Shown here piece after piece: positions 46,390 to 59,473 of a DNA stretch of 64,000 nucleotides. The notes beneath the pieces were generated by a model. The model had not been told where the DNA came from. It was given only the letters and a program-made list of their open reading frames with translations, and did no database searches. Source of the stretch: Deroplatys truncata (taxonomy: Eukaryota; Arthropoda; Insecta; Mantodea; Mantidae); NCBI GenBank assembly GCA_030765065.1, contig CM060990.1, positions 461,612,321-461,676,320 on the forward strand, written 5' to 3'. How positions within the stretch are numbered: the first letter of the stretch is position 1; each line of letters starts with the position of its first letter. The position numbers and the translations under genes are program-made.

Positions 46390-48286
46390 GGCCTTTAAAA
46401 ATAATTGTCTGTGCTCCCCACAAACGTTAGGTGTCCATGGGTCTCCGAAAGAATTTACATACCTACCCTCAAATCTGTTATCTATAGAGTTTTGAAATTT
46501 TAATTTCTTTTCACTGATTCTCACCTCCGTCCTCATCTGGGGCCGAGTTGAGATTCTCACAAATAAACTGTAGTGGTGAAAATACTTAAGCTCTGTGAAT
46601 TATCCTGAACATCAATTTGAAATTTTTCCAAACATACAGAGCACTGCCGATACCTGCAAACCTGTTTTGTAACTTCACAGGATCCATCTTAATGAATTTT
46701 CGGATTTCGCCAGAATCCATTGCACCCAGTGCTTTCTTGATAATAAACTCAAAATTTGCATGCATCAGCAAGTGTCTCTGAGCCATCCAGCATTTAACCA
46801 TTTTAGTTTCTTCTTAAAAAGCTGCTGTAGGACAAATCGACACCATCTGTTTAAAAACCTTTTTACAAGATCTTTCTTGAACCTGTGGCAAACTTATTTT
46901 TATTTGGACAAGGAATTATTATAAAAGTATTCCTCAACACATTACGATACCTCATACAATTGGCAAATTTGGTAGTCTTTCGAGGAAGCTCCCCTACGGA
47001 TTTTGTAACTATAGCTTTCTTTTTACTGAAATACTCAGAGGGAAGAGTGTTCTTCCTTCCTTTTTTTCTTTCTTTCGTTCTTACTTTCTTTCATTCTTTC
47101 TTTCTTTCTTGTATCCTTTTACAACGCTACCAAGAAGTCTTATAGTCAAAACATTGAATTTTAAAGCTGCTTCTAATTTGGTGTGACCCAACTTCCAGGA
47201 ATTCCAGTTTCTTCCTCACTTCCCCTTTCCAGTTCATATTGTTTTATTAACTAATTTCCTAGGAGCCGGTGAGTCTACAGCGATTTTGGACAATGCCTTC
47301 ATATGAGTACGCCTTAGTTTTGCTTTTAACTGCTTATTTTCAATGGTTTTGTCAGCATATTTACGGTTTTATTTTTGATAGTTTCCTTCGATTATTATTC
47401 TCTCTTATTTTCTTTGGTATATCGTGTCTATTAAGTGCTTGTGGAAAGCAAAATCCCTTAAAAGTTAAAATTAATTTTATATTTGTGTCTTTTCTTATTA
47501 TTTTGATTGAAATAACAAAGATTAATCAGGATTATGGGTTTTGTTAAAATAAATCATGAACACTATCAGAAGATAACAACTTTTCACTTCCATCTCTATA
47601 AAAATGGGGACGGAGTGGGACGGTGGTGAGAGAGCGCGGAGGTGAGAATTGCAGGTAAATTTTTCTTTGTGCCTTTTCCTTTGGAAACACATTTCAGCTT
47701 GGTTACGCCATTTCTTTCCCGCCAAACACTGATGTTAGGAAAAAAATGTTTCAAATTCACATTAAGATTTCTTACCAAGAGGCAAACTAAAACGGAGTTG
47801 ATAATGTAGGATCGAACAGAACACGATAATGTTAAAAGGTTGCAGAAGATTCATAATTATTCAGGAATTAATGAAATCAAAGGCAATACTCTATCTTACC
47901 TTCCTGATAAGTCTTTGCCATTCAGTCGCAGACTACAAGCTGCACTCTCCTGGCGGCAAGAGAAAGAGATATTTCTTGGGACTGAGGTGAGAGAAAAAGA
48001 AGCACCAAGAAAAAACAAACATCCCTTCTCTGTTGCAGGGACAGAAAAATATTGTTAATATAGAACATTATACTCTATATATTTCTACTCGTGATAAGCT
48101 TATCGCAACACGAATCATTAAAACAAAATACCTGATCACAAGTGCTTAACTATTGTCACTCTGAGTGGAACCAAGCGATGAAGCGTGAGATTTATGCATA
48201 TTTTGGGTACATAAAAATTAGAGTGATAAAAACAATTAAGTTTTCATTGGTTGATAACGTAAAGAAGCGTTAGAGATTTATTTTTA
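46390..48286. other. Unannotated spacer
   Basis: About 1.9 kb. A minus-strand frame at 46586-46801 (71 codons) and a hydrophobic forward frame at 47269-47547 show no recognised motif. A TTTC microsatellite inside this stretch is listed separately. Confidence 0.4.
47050..47110. repeat. Imperfect (TTTC)n microsatellite
   Basis: About 60 bp of TTTC/TTCC units with interruptions. It gives a Phe/Ser-rich frame that is an artefact. Confidence 0.85.
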
Positions 48287-49027
48287 CAAGGGTTATTCGC
48301 AATCTATGGTAACAAATTTAAGACCCCCTTGCCTTATGAAAAACCACGCCTCCACCAGTAGTGATGTTCTGTCTGGCAGCCCTTAGCTTGAGCTATCAAT
48401 CTGCAGCACAGCTTCCACTGGACCAAACTGCTACGAAATACAGGGATGTCCAGCTTATTCCATTCCTCCTGGCAGCTTTCCAGAGGCCATCCAAAGTTCG
48501 CGGCCGTCTGCTTCCAAGAGCTCTCTTCAGTAACCCAAATGTACAAAACTCCATCAGTGATGCATCAGATGACTTAACACGGATGTCGCTGAAAGGTATA
48601 GTATGTATTCCCATTTCTCTCTCAATGTTCTCCAAAAATTTGTAGATTGAAGCAGACGTATGGCTTGATGCCTCATCCTGATGCAACCAGACTTTATTTA
48701 CACCTGCACCACAGAGAGCAGGGATTTCTAATGGAAAATTGGTATCAGGACGTTAGTCTGATAATATGCCGAGAGTTGATTTTCACATTTGTATGTACAC
48801 GACGTATGGTTAATTTACTATTGTAACTGTACCTTACTATTACCATGAAACCATTGGGGAAAGTTTCTTTAGTTTCCTTATACCAACCTTCAATTTACAC
48901 GAGTTAACACCATTGCCAATGGACAATAAGTTCCAAAGGAAAGGCCGCCTTTATTTTAGAAATTTATTTGTACAACGCTTAGTTTTGGAGATACTGTACA
49001 GACTCAACTTAAATGGTCCACCCTGCA
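48287..49027 (-). mobile_element. Tc1/mariner-type element, internally shortened
   Basis: The right end, read on the minus strand from 49027, is TGCAGGGTGGACCATTTAAG, with TA at 49028-49029. The left end is a weaker CAAGGGT after TA at 48285-48286. The unit is about 741 bp and carries the C-terminal half of a transposase on the minus strand. The N-terminal half is absent, so it is a deletion derivative. The right end is convincing; the left end is tentative. Confidence 0.6.
48330..48720 (-). pseudogene. C-terminal half of a Tc1/mariner-type transposase
   Basis: On the minus strand: NKVWLHQDEASSHTSA, where the D of HQD is the likely second catalytic residue, then EREMGIHTIPFSDIR, then SSDASLMEFCTFGLLKRAL in the position of the usual SPDLNPIDF-type block. 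The third acidic residue is therefore represented by the E of MEF or the D of SDAS; this cannot be settled by eye. A frame change near 48470 leads into EEWNKLDIPVFRSSLVQW and KGCQTEHHYWW, a typical C-terminus, then a stop. No N-terminal DNA-binding domain is present. Confidence 0.75.
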
Positions 49028-49029
49028 TA

Positions 49030-52000
49030 ACTGAACAGTGAGCATCCCTGGTTTATGTATTGACTTCAGGTGGCCTCACGAGCATTGTTCTCCCTTGCTG
49101 CTTGAAAGCACATTAAGAAAACGCGAAGGTTTATACGACTGCCTTCTCTACATAAACTGTTAACTACACGAAACTGTTTCGGGAACGCAACCGTGGCGGA
49201 ATGAAATTGTAATAAGAAATAGCAATTGTATTTACAGTGACGATCTGCCGTTGCGTTCTTCACCACGTTCCGTTGCATGTTGCATTCTTGACTGTGGGCT
49301 CATCAGCCCTAACGAGCGGCGATACAATCAGTTATATGCGTGCAGTTGCCGTTGCTGCTATCGTACTCCTGGCTCCTGCCGTGCGTTAAGCGTTGGGAGA
49401 AAAAATGAATAAGGACTCCATAAGCAGCGATATTATTTTTCAATCCCATCTTTATTCTAGATCGTCCGAAGCTGGTTTCCAGATCTTTTCAACAAATATA
49501 AGAGTTTAGAAGAAGTACCAAAGAAAAGCCTACGTAAACCTAGGGTCAGTTGGGGTTTTTGTGATACACCCAAAAATTGAGCCTAAAGTGGCATATTAAA
49601 CACTAGTTACTTAGTATATTGCGAAAAAGTTATAAAAATTCATACTTATAGGAAACTTACGTACAAAGAAGTAATTTCAAGTAAAAGAATCTGTTAACCC
49701 CTTATTTAGATATGACATTCATACCCGCAACGTCTCGAACATCGTCCAATCACCCACGTTGTAAACGTTGTTTATCTCATTATAAGCTTGTAAGGTTGCG
49801 ATTTTATCGGAAAACATCAGCTCGTTGCTGAACCGTGACACTATCAGTATGTAGTGATTAATAGACTACGTCATCGAATCTCATCTTTAATAAATTCTGG
49901 AGAAAGTACGACATCCTACTATCTTAATATCCACATCAGTTCAACCCACTTCAATTTTCATTACCGAAAACCAGCAAATTCCTTTAACTTTCAACTTTGA
50001 AAATTTTGGTTTTAATGGATTCACATTCAAAGATTGTCATTTACAAATAAATTACATTCCTGAAAAAAATATGTTTATTGTGCTCTGATTTAGGTTATCT
50101 TAATTTTATGATAAACTATATTCTCACTCCTGCTATTGATAGTATTGGTTAGTATCCTCAACACATTCCATTATTAATTAATTTAGTATGCCGTGATCTG
50201 ACAATTGTCACAATGGATTTGGATTTTGAGCAACTCATGCAAGAAGCTAGGTAATTATTATTTGTACAATCTGTAACATTTTATTCATGGAACAGCCTTA
50301 ATAATTTCCATTCGACGTTACGAGTTTCATCAGATAAATTCACAACCTCTAGTGGGATTACCTATGATAAAAAAACTTTTCCTTTTTACTTGCATAAATT
50401 TTAATTAATTCTAATAACAAAAAAAAGCTTTTTATTCAACACAAATTTGTGCTTTCCAGACTTTCAAACTTAAGAGATTCAAAGAGGCTATTGCAATCCA
50501 TAGTTCGGGAATAAATTGCTACATTTTATAGTAACCAATATGCAACTGTTTTTCTGTTTGCTGACATAAAATTTGTGGTATGGAAGTAAACTACCACAGT
50601 ATTAAAATGGAGGTTCATAAATATAATGCGACAAGAGACACCTGTTCACAAAAACATTTGTGTAAAGTTAAACAGATAAAACACTCAAATTAATTAAGAA
50701 CTAACAAGTTTACCTACACATGTCCTGATTTTATTGCAGTAAATCAACAGGTTTAAGACAATGTTATCCCGAAATACACTTAATCTTAAACCGATGTATG
50801 TAGTGATAATCTTTATTTATTTATCCTTTTTTGTAATTTCAAATTTGAAAAAGAAAGTTAGAAGTTGACAATAAACCTCTTCGTATTTCCGCCTTAGCAG
50901 CAATGTACCTTATATAACCTAATTTATTTTAATGTGCTTTTCGGGAGTATTAGTAGTGAGGAAATCATTCCCCATAGTTCTGGCATTGGCCAAAATAGAT
51001 AAATAAATACATAATAAATAAAGGAAGTATTCGTAGTTTACCACAGTGGTCCCAACATCCTTCTACTGTAAATAGTTATTAATATATTGAGGCTTATCGC
51101 GTTTCCCCCATTGTGGTACATAGGGATTTAACTTTTTTTATTAGGGTGCTAACTTATAATATTTTGAGTTACAAAACTTAATAAACGAATTAAAATGTAT
51201 GATTCATTGTTTACATTTGTGTTTGTACCAGTGGCGGCTGCTGTATAAGAGCAGAAGAGCACGTGAACACCCTAACTTTTACACCTTGCGGATTTATTGT
51301 TTATTTTTTTCTTTCAGTGCTATTAAACGTGAGGTATATGTAGTATTTTAAAATCTACGGCGTTTAAATCTACCACGCTACTCCTCTAAACCCGATGAAA
51401 CTTGGCCACAGGAATACTAGCACATCTTGACTTGTGCACGTTTTAATGAGATTTTGCGTAGGCGCAACTGTTATGACGTAATTACCTTATGGGTCAAATA
51501 TATACGGTGCGTGCACACTTGAAGACGTGCACTAGCGCGGAAGAAGATCGCACTACAATTTTACGCCAATACCACTAGGTGGTAGCACACTACGGCATGT
51601 GAGGTGGCGGGCACGTGCAAACTTCTCCCGCTTTCTCCAAGCCATATATACTCTCCATGCAATTTAATTTACACATTACTTCGCTCTTGTCCTATGACGC
51701 TGTGCTTAATCATGTACGAATTAACAAACATCATCCACAAAACAACACTTTATTTCATCAGACAAATTATACATTATTATTATTATTATTATTATTATTG
51801 TTGTTGTTGTTGTTGGGAGCGGCTACAGTTGTATCAGTTTGTTTATAACCATAACTATCATGCAACAAATGCTATTTAACATTTTCAGGCTATCTGAATC
51901 TAAATGTTGTGAACACCTATGATGTATATTCAAGAACCGCTACTGATATGCATTTAATAGATTTACACTCATGTTTAAAAATTAGGTTTTTGTATCATAT

Positions 52001-52176
52001 TAGCTTGAGATGTCACTATAACTGTTAGAGTAAGGGCTACTTTGCATCCGTTTTCGAAGAAGGTTGTCGGTGTCTAAATATTTCTCAAACTACTGTTATG
52101 AAAAAAAAATCTTTTGCTCATTTTTAATACAAATTTTCTCTCAATTCATAAATACAATTTCTGTTTCCATTAATAG
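49030..52176. other. Unannotated spacer
   Basis: About 3.1 kb with no convincing gene. A 70-codon minus-strand frame at 49066-49278 has no known motif. An ATT/GTT microsatellite inside this stretch is listed separately. Confidence 0.45.
51772..51814. repeat. (ATT)n-(GTT)n microsatellite
   Basis: ATT triplets changing to TTG triplets at about 51799, giving Tyr/Leu and Cys runs in the forward frames. Confidence 0.95.
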
Positions 52177-52181
52177 CTACA

Positions 52182-52287
52182 AACACAGGGACAAGTCAAA
52201 CCACAGCCTGGTATAACAGTCATGTAGCTCTGTATGATTTTATGCCTTCCGCGCGGGTGCAGCCCTCCAAGTGGTGGACAAGAAGGT
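52182..52287 (+). other. Weak candidate coding exon
   Basis: A pyrimidine-rich stretch ending TTCCATTAATAG precedes it, and it ends at a strong donor AAGAAG/GTAAGTGT. One frame is open throughout, about 35 codons, with ALYDFMPSARVQPSKWWTRR near the end. There is no homology that I can recognise and no neighbouring exons were found. Good splice signals arise often by chance in DNA of this length. Confidence 0.2.
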
Positions 52288-52994
52288 AAGTGTATTTGCT
52301 CACATTTCATGTGAGATTTGAGTTGAAGCAGGTAGGTGTCAGCAGGAGATCACTTCACTATAACTTCGCTGAGGTATGAAAATGCGTGTAGTGTTACCAA
52401 TAAAAATAAGACGCCATGTTTACCGTTTTTTTGGGACTTCCTTAAAGTCCAGAGAGAGAAGCACACAACAGAGGCTCATGTGTTAATTCTCTCAAAGCTG
52501 GCTGGAATGACGAAGACATAATGGTTATCCAACTTGCGAAGATTCTGATTTAACATTTTATCAGTTTTACAGGAGACATGTTAACTCTATTCGCGGAGGT
52601 GGGCGAAAGTCTCGTGCTTTAAGTGTGTGCATAATGAGTAATGAAAGTCAAATATACCTACCAAGAGCGGATATACGAAAAAATTAAAAATCACTTTTCC
52701 TCACGTTTAAGTAAATTACCTTTATGGGATGCTTTAAGTTTAATCCGTTTATATCGAAAGTTTCGCAGATTTACACTTTTGCGCGTATACACGCATCACT
52801 TTATTTACGTTTGTCTAAAGTACGCGCTCATTTTCAGGAAGACGTTTGGGGAGGGAAGCTATTCCATGTTAACTCCGGCTTTACCAAGAATTTTTTGTAG
52901 CATTACCACGGTTGCATAAAACATCCCGAACAAATAAAAAGTGAAATAAATAATTTATACATGATACAAAATATGATTTATAAATCTAAGCATA

Positions 52995-53027
<33 letters not shown>

Positions 53028-56000
53028 ATTACTTCCGTCATTCTTTTGAAATATTTTTTCAAATTCAATTAAAGATTCTTAGAAACTTTTATTTTGTTCA
53101 TTAACAAATTTAACTAAAAAAACTATATTTTTTGTTGAAAAACCCATTCAGTAAGCTTATATATTATTTCACAAATGCAAAACAATTTTTCTCCGCAATT
53201 CAACAAATGAATCGAAAAACTTCATGTTCTCGTCATCATTTCCAATGCGAGATGCCCGAGGGCAAACAACTTTATTAACATATTCATTGTTGCTTTCTTC
53301 CTACAACTCTGCAGGTAAATCAGCTTGAAATGATTTCATAAATTCGACTTATCTAAGAAAATTACTAATATCAATTAAACGACTCATACTGTATCTCTGA
53401 ATAACGCTTGTTTTGGGTAAACCCAAATATAAAGCTACACTCTTTTAGGTATCAACTTCAAGTATGTCCATAACTCATATAGTAATCAATTTGTGTGATT
53501 ATCAATGAACCAGGAGCATTAAAAATGGAAAAAAATAATTAAATACATTCTTGAGTCTATATCTGGTTTGAAATTTAGGTGAAATTAATTATTGTGTCGA
53601 GGAGTATTTTTGCCCAACGTTCGTAAAGCTAAGGTTAATGTTGATGTATTTCTGGTGTTTGCCATTTAAGGAGTCTAAATACACACTCAGAAACACTAAA
53701 ATGAAAATCTGCAACCAAGAGGACCCCATGGTAATTATTTCATGATACTTGCGATGCCTAATCAACCGAAATCTTTTCGGTATCTTTATTTTTCATATGA
53801 TTTATGTATAAACTCTTATGATCTACTAGCGGCAGTTTACACCACTTGCCAGAGGCGCTACATTCCTACGAGCTGTTCAAACGGATGCATTTTCCTCCCA
53901 TTACAACTTTCTGTTATACTACATTGTAGTCATACTATAGTGCTCCTCTGTAACAACTTTCTAGAGAAACAGCCAGTGTGCGTAAGGGTAAAGGAGCTCA
54001 AACAAATCTACTCTATCTGTGATTTACGTTACTCTAGATGCTCTGAAATTGATTGTTGCGGCAGTATGATCTTCATCAGAGTCGTAATCACTGCCTATAG
54101 CTACCAGCATCACAGCAACCGCCCCCGTCACCTCCAACCAAATCCAATTCTCTCTTTTTAACCACTATCAGAAAAATAGCCTGCGTTAGTAAAAGAGGGC
54201 GAACCAGGGAAAAAAAATGTGCGGGAGAGAAAATCAGCTGAAATCCGTCGGTTTGCGGAAGTGAGAGCTAACTCCTCCCCACTACCAAGCAGCAGCACCC
54301 ACAAGATTCCAAGAAGGTGCTCACTTCCACTTGAGTGGCGCTGAATGCCCCTCTAACTGCCGAATGCTGGTGAGGCTCCAATGGAGAATGAACGATGGAA
54401 ATCATCACGGCATAATGACATTAAACTCATTAAATCAAAATGCAGAGAAGCTTTTTAGCAGCTTTTTAAGCTTGACTGCCTTCCTGAGTAGTTTGGTGGG
54501 ATATGAGAAGAGAAAAGGGAGAAGGGGATTTAGGGTTTGGAGGGGATTTTGATGGAAGTAAGAAGAGCAAGAAGGAGATGGAAAGTCTCTTAAGAAAGAA
54601 CGAAGGAGGAAGAGAGATAGATGGAAAGTGAAAGAGAGGGATGGTTATATGAGAGAATGTGCGAGGGGTGAAGCGGTATCTGGAGGTGGTAAGTAAAGAA
54701 AGAGGCCCAATTTCTAAATTACGGTTTTCGTTGCAGAGGTTAGGTTATGTGAAATTGAGACATTCTTTTATAGCGGATTTGCCGATTTTTATAATGCTAG
54801 CAAAATGATGTGGAGTGATCTCGAGACTGACATGTCGAAGCCAGTCAACGAGATTGGCACGAGGGGACGCTGCAAATCCCTGCACTCTACCCCTCTCAAC
54901 GAAGTCTATAAAGATGTGATGGCTTGTGGTATTAATTAAACTATCACTTATATTCAAATAGTATAACTCAGCACAAGTGGCGCTGATGGAATGGGAGAGG
55001 GGATCTTGGGATTCAGCAGCTGAGGTGCGGGTAGGGATGGAGTGTCAATGACCTGGAAGAAAATGAAAGAAGGAACACGCAGCTATCTCATCAGCATCGC
55101 GATAGAAACAAATGAAAACGAGCTCGGCGTACTTCAGTAACCCAGGAAAGCACAGATTGTATTATGATTAGCAGGTTTACAAACGCTTGCTTCTCAATAA
55201 TATAACTAACCAGGGTGAATTAAATAGGGGTAGGACATTCAGGAAAAGCTAACTTTTCAGAGTCTTTGAGATGTGACACAATTCTTTGAATGTCTCGCTG
55301 CCATGGAAACGGAGACACTTTGCATACGCTTCCTTGCTAGATAGTTTACCCTATTTATATACCATCGAGTTATAATCACACATGATATACTTAAAATTTT
55401 CGCTGGGCGCACTATTTTCTTGTGGTTCTAAGCAGTTTAAATTGTATTTTGAAGACTTGAAGGTAGCTTCAGATTTATTCGTAAGTAAACACATCAGTTA
55501 GCAGTAAGTAATATTTTTCATCATACAGAAGTTACTTCGTTCATGTCTTATGAAATGAATACAAATTGTATAGTTTTGGAATTCTACATAGTAGACTAAA
55601 TTTAGTATTACAGTAAACCTCTCTGACCATTATAATTGTCGTAAAATTGTAATGGCACATTTACGAGTATTATAATCATTACTCTGATACAACTTACGGT
55701 AATAAAGTACATTTAAGGCTATGGACAGCTTAAAAGAAACTGAATGCAATTTTCGCACAATTAGACTTTGAAGTTTCCAAATACCTTAATTTTCGTGGCA
55801 CGCTACATACTACAACTCCGAAAGCTCACTACATAATTATGACAACACCGAAAACACAATTATTTGCAGCTCCAACCTTATCTTGATCTCACAGCTTAGA
55901 TATTATGGCGGAGGATGTGAGTTTCAGTAGATAATGGCAGTTGCAACTTGCACCGAGGCCAGCCTGCATGACAGAACACCGGGTTCTGAAGCTATGAAAG

Positions 56001-56237
56001 CTTCCGCAATTCGGCAGCAGGTACTAAGAAATTACCTTAACGTATGGAGAGCAGAACGCAGTACTAGAGAAGCAGCTAGATTTTAACAAATGAAATTTTC
56101 TAGCAGAGGATCTCTAGGTCCTGAAAACTTTTGTGAATTCAATATAGTGTGGTTCGTTACTCCTAGAGAGAAGACCGCAAACACCAACCAAATATTCTTG
56201 ATACTGAAAAATATATTCGGCAACTGAAACAGTGATA
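52288..56237. other. Unannotated spacer
   Basis: About 3.9 kb. Frames at 52641-52919, 53742-54161 and 54745-54957 carry no recognised domain. A purine-rich stretch lies at about 54505-54640. An ATT microsatellite inside is listed separately. Confidence 0.45.
52996..53026. repeat. (ATT)n microsatellite
   Basis: About 31 bp of ATT triplets in AT-rich spacer. Confidence 0.9.
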
Positions 56238-56968
56238 TGAGGCGTGCTTTTTAAGTAAGTACCATTTTAATATTTTGCCGCTGCAGCGCTGCAATCGCGA
56301 TTTTGAGCCTGAGCGATCATTTACCCCGTTCATTAGGAAGCCAGACACAGCTGTGAGCGATTATCACTTTGTGTTTTCCTGTTATTAGAAAATGTTTCAA
56401 AATATTAAAAACAATTAAAAAAAAGAGTTTTATTTATGGACGCTCTTTACCTGCTGCGGTGAATGATCCTCCGACTGTGAAGTCAGAACAATGATTCGTT
56501 TTTTTAATGCGAGAAATATTACGCCAGCAGTAATATTTCAGCGCCAATTGTGTGAGGTTTATGGGGAAACAATAATGGGTGACAATGCCTGGCCACACAC
56601 ATAGCCAAATAAACTCAAAATATGATCGCATGATTTGATTAGGAACAATTCGATCACCCTCCCTACAGTCCGGATTTGGCACCAAGCGATTTTCATCTGT
56701 TTCTTCATCTGAAGAAATTCCTTAGTGGAAAACATTTAAACGACAATGATGTTGTGAAACAGGAAGTGCAAACTTGGCTTTAATCACAGCAGGCATCATT
56801 CTTTGACGAAGATATACAAAAACTGGTTTCCAGTTATGACAAGTGCCTGATAGCGGCGGTGAGTACGTGGAGAATTAGTATAAGGTAAGAAAGGATAATA
56901 AAGTATTTGGAAAATAATGTGTTATTTTTAAAGAAAAGTATCGGTACTTATTTTAAAAACACACCTCG
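56238..56968 (+). mobile_element. Mariner-family element with internal deletion
   Basis: The left end TGAGGCGTGCTTTTTAAGTA and the right end (minus strand) CGAGGTGTGTTTTTAAAATA are inverted repeats, flanked by TA at 56236-56237 and 56969-56970. AGTACC follows in both ends. The unit is 731 bp, about half the usual size. Its end sequence differs from that of the 4085 mariner, so two mariner subfamilies are represented. The interior is a deletion derivative of the transposase frame. Confidence 0.85.
56477..56890 (+). pseudogene. Mariner transposase fused across an internal deletion
   Basis: The N-terminal helix-turn-helix is present as CEVRTMIRFFNARNITPA and RQLCEVYGETIM (about 56477-56575). 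The frame then jumps directly to GDNAWPHT, which corresponds to the second catalytic motif (HDNARPHT), so the central part including the first catalytic residue is deleted. Frame changes and a stop follow, then HPPYSPDLAPSDFHLF with the third catalytic Asp, and LKKFLSGKHLNDNDVV with a stop before SQQASFFDEDI. Non-functional. Confidence 0.85.
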
Positions 56969-56970
56969 TA

Positions 56971-58699
56971 TATAAAAGCGACTAGTTGGATAGCTGAAGT
57001 TCCTAGCCAAGTGATGTTACAAACACACGATAATTACGATTCAAACAATGTCTTTAACATTATGAAGGTTTACGGTGTTTCCAGAATACTAAGCTTGAAT
57101 TAATAATAGGATTAGTCAGTGTCTGCTACATCAAGAATTCATGTGTTGGAAACTAATGGTATTGGAAGTATGTCATATGAGACGTGGTATATTTAATTTT
57201 CACAACAAATGAGAATATGCAAATGTAAAGACTGGTGCATTTTCCGGCAAAATATGGGTTAATATGAAACATGAACATTCCTTTTTGTTTTACAGCTTGC
57301 GTTTTGCGTAATTTTTCATCTAATAAAATTATGTATTAGTATTACAAACAAACATAACACCTAAACAAAACACACTCATTTCCAAGTAAGAGCGGTAACT
57401 GTCTTAGACCTGTGATTAGGTACCTGAAAACGATGTTTGCTTTGCTCATAGATGACCTCCACATCTTGCCTGTCGCACCAAACAATACGGCACATGCTTT
57501 AGTGGCATTACTGCCAAATATTGCATTGTAAATTTGTTTGTGGTAGGATGCTTAAAAATGGAATGTCGAAAACTACTGTTCATGGTTTAAAGCTGAATAT
57601 CTCTAAGCCTTCTACCCCATATATGCAAAATAAGTCTGCGGAGTATTAGTAAAAATATATTATGATGGGTTTTTATAGCTTGTCAGAATTCTATGCCCAA
57701 AGACCAGCATTCTATGCGCTGCAAGCGACTGTGATGAAATAATCACAGGGTTCGTTCTGTCCGGGAATGCTGTGCTAAACCCAATATGTGTGTAAACATG
57801 CGACATGTAAATAGGGCAGACTCAGTGCACATGGCTACAGAATTATTAAAAATCCTCCGATCTCAAATTAATTGAAACTTTTATCATGCATTAAATTATA
57901 TGCTTATAAGAACTTCGTAAACGCAGCTTGCCACACGTGGCAAATGTGTTACTTTGCTGAGAGTGGAACTCACAATCCTCAGCTAATTAAGAGCTTGTAG
58001 TGATCACATTTTTTCATGAAAATGTAAAAATGGACGACTGAAAAATGGAGGTTCGGACACACACATACAAAGTGAAGATGATATAAAAGCCATTGTTTTA
58101 AAGTGAAGTATATGCGGCACATAACAACAATTTAAAGACTTTAATGATTAAAGGATTCTAAATATTTTATTAGTAGCGCTGTAGGAAACCCAAGCTGGGA
58201 AAAAATGGAGCTCACGCAACAAGCATACTGTATCTGAACCTTGAGAATCGCTTAAATGAACCTTAATCAAGCGTAAAAGAGATGGCAGCTGCTCGTTAGA
58301 CTGTGAAAATCAAAAATGGATGAGTCACCACATATTTTATTGAAATCTAAAGCAGTCTGAAAACAAACAAGTGTCACATCCAAGTGTCACGAAATGCAGA
58401 AACAAAGGAGGCTAAAAGAATACGGAAAACTGCACACATTATAATTTATTGTCCGCATGATTATGGCTTTGTGAGACTCTTAGGCCTCACAGAATACCCT
58501 GTCGTGTGAGCCCTAAGATCTAAATAATTCTTCACATCTATTTTTCCTGGTTGACACACAATACTTGCCTTCATACTTAAAGCTTTTGTAGTTTACTTCT
58601 TGCAAAGTAATTAATTTTGCACTTCCACTGCTTTCAATTAAAGTGGTGCTTACAGGATGACGTGTTTCCTTCTGCATCATAGAGTTCCAGATGATTCTT
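56971..58699. other. Unannotated spacer
   Basis: About 1.7 kb, no recognised gene or repeat. Confidence 0.4.
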
Positions 58700-58970
58700 C
58701 TATGTTTTCTTCTGTGGCGCGACAACCCACTATCGTAACCCTGCCTCCTTAATCAAGCTTCTCTCCATTTTTCTCTAACTTGCACTGTCCTTCACATTTG
58801 CCTTGAGCCAAGTATCTTCTTTGAAGATTTTTCTCAATTGCATCTTTCCTCCTTCTTCCTTGTTGCTTACACATCTCTTACCAGGTGTAATTCAGTATGA
58901 AATGTTCGTTGGGACAGATGCATTTCCCATTTGTTGGGTATGACCAGCTCAATGTAATCTTCTTAATCAC
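58700..58970 (-). pseudogene. Possible LINE C-terminal remnant, antisense
   Basis: Read on the minus strand the segment gives KDAIEKNLQRRYLAQGKC, then QCKLEKNGEKL, in the style of the last part of LINE ORF2 proteins ('W...I.KDL......A..R..W...'). It has stops and no RT motif. The resemblance is short, and chance similarity cannot be excluded. Confidence 0.35.
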
Positions 58971-59243
58971 AATTAAATTTTGCTGGTTCTTTGTAGAGCT
59001 TGTATAGCTTATTGTGCACGTTTTGGTTTTTTTACGAGTCTCACTTCCTGTTTTTTAAATTTACAATCAACTTGGCATAGACCTAATTATTATTTTTTAT
59101 GTTATGTTTTAATAACCCCGATGCACATTTTGGTTATGAGTATTGCTAGTAGTAAGAAATATGTTTTGTTAGCTAAGTTTAAGCTTTTAATTTCAAGTTA
59201 ATCTGTGCATTTCTGTGCAATTTAGACTTAGAGTTATACGAAT
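58971..59243. other. Unannotated spacer
   Basis: Short AT-rich stretch between the possible LINE tail and a SINE. Confidence 0.4.
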
Positions 59244-59473
59244 GCGGGTTAAAACCCGGCGGAGGGCCATGGATTTTTTCGGGCGCAAAACTACTTAGCA
59301 TGGCTTCCTTCGGAAGGGAAGTAAAGCCGATGTTCGCGTGACGTGGATTTACGGCACGTAAAAGAACCTCAAACGTGATAAAGAGGCCTCTGAGCAAAAT
59401 CACTGTTCTTTCACGCCCAACATAGAATGGGACGCTAAGGACCACAGCAGTTAAACAGAGTCCATTAATAAAA
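59244..59473 (+). mobile_element. SINE family A, copy 3
   Basis: The head is truncated to the box B region, GCGGGTTAAAACCCGGCGG. The body has GATTTTTTCGGGCGCAAAAC, the invariant GGCTTCCTTCGGAAGGGAAG at about 59301-59320, GTGGATTTACGGCACG, GATAAAGAGGCCTCTGAGC, TCTTTCACGCCCAACATAG and an end CCATTAATAAAACTCAC. It is closest in layout to copy 2. Confidence 0.8.

Noticed and set aside
46586..46801. 71-codon minus-strand frame with a protein-like composition
   Set aside because: No recognised motif, no splice context, no second copy.
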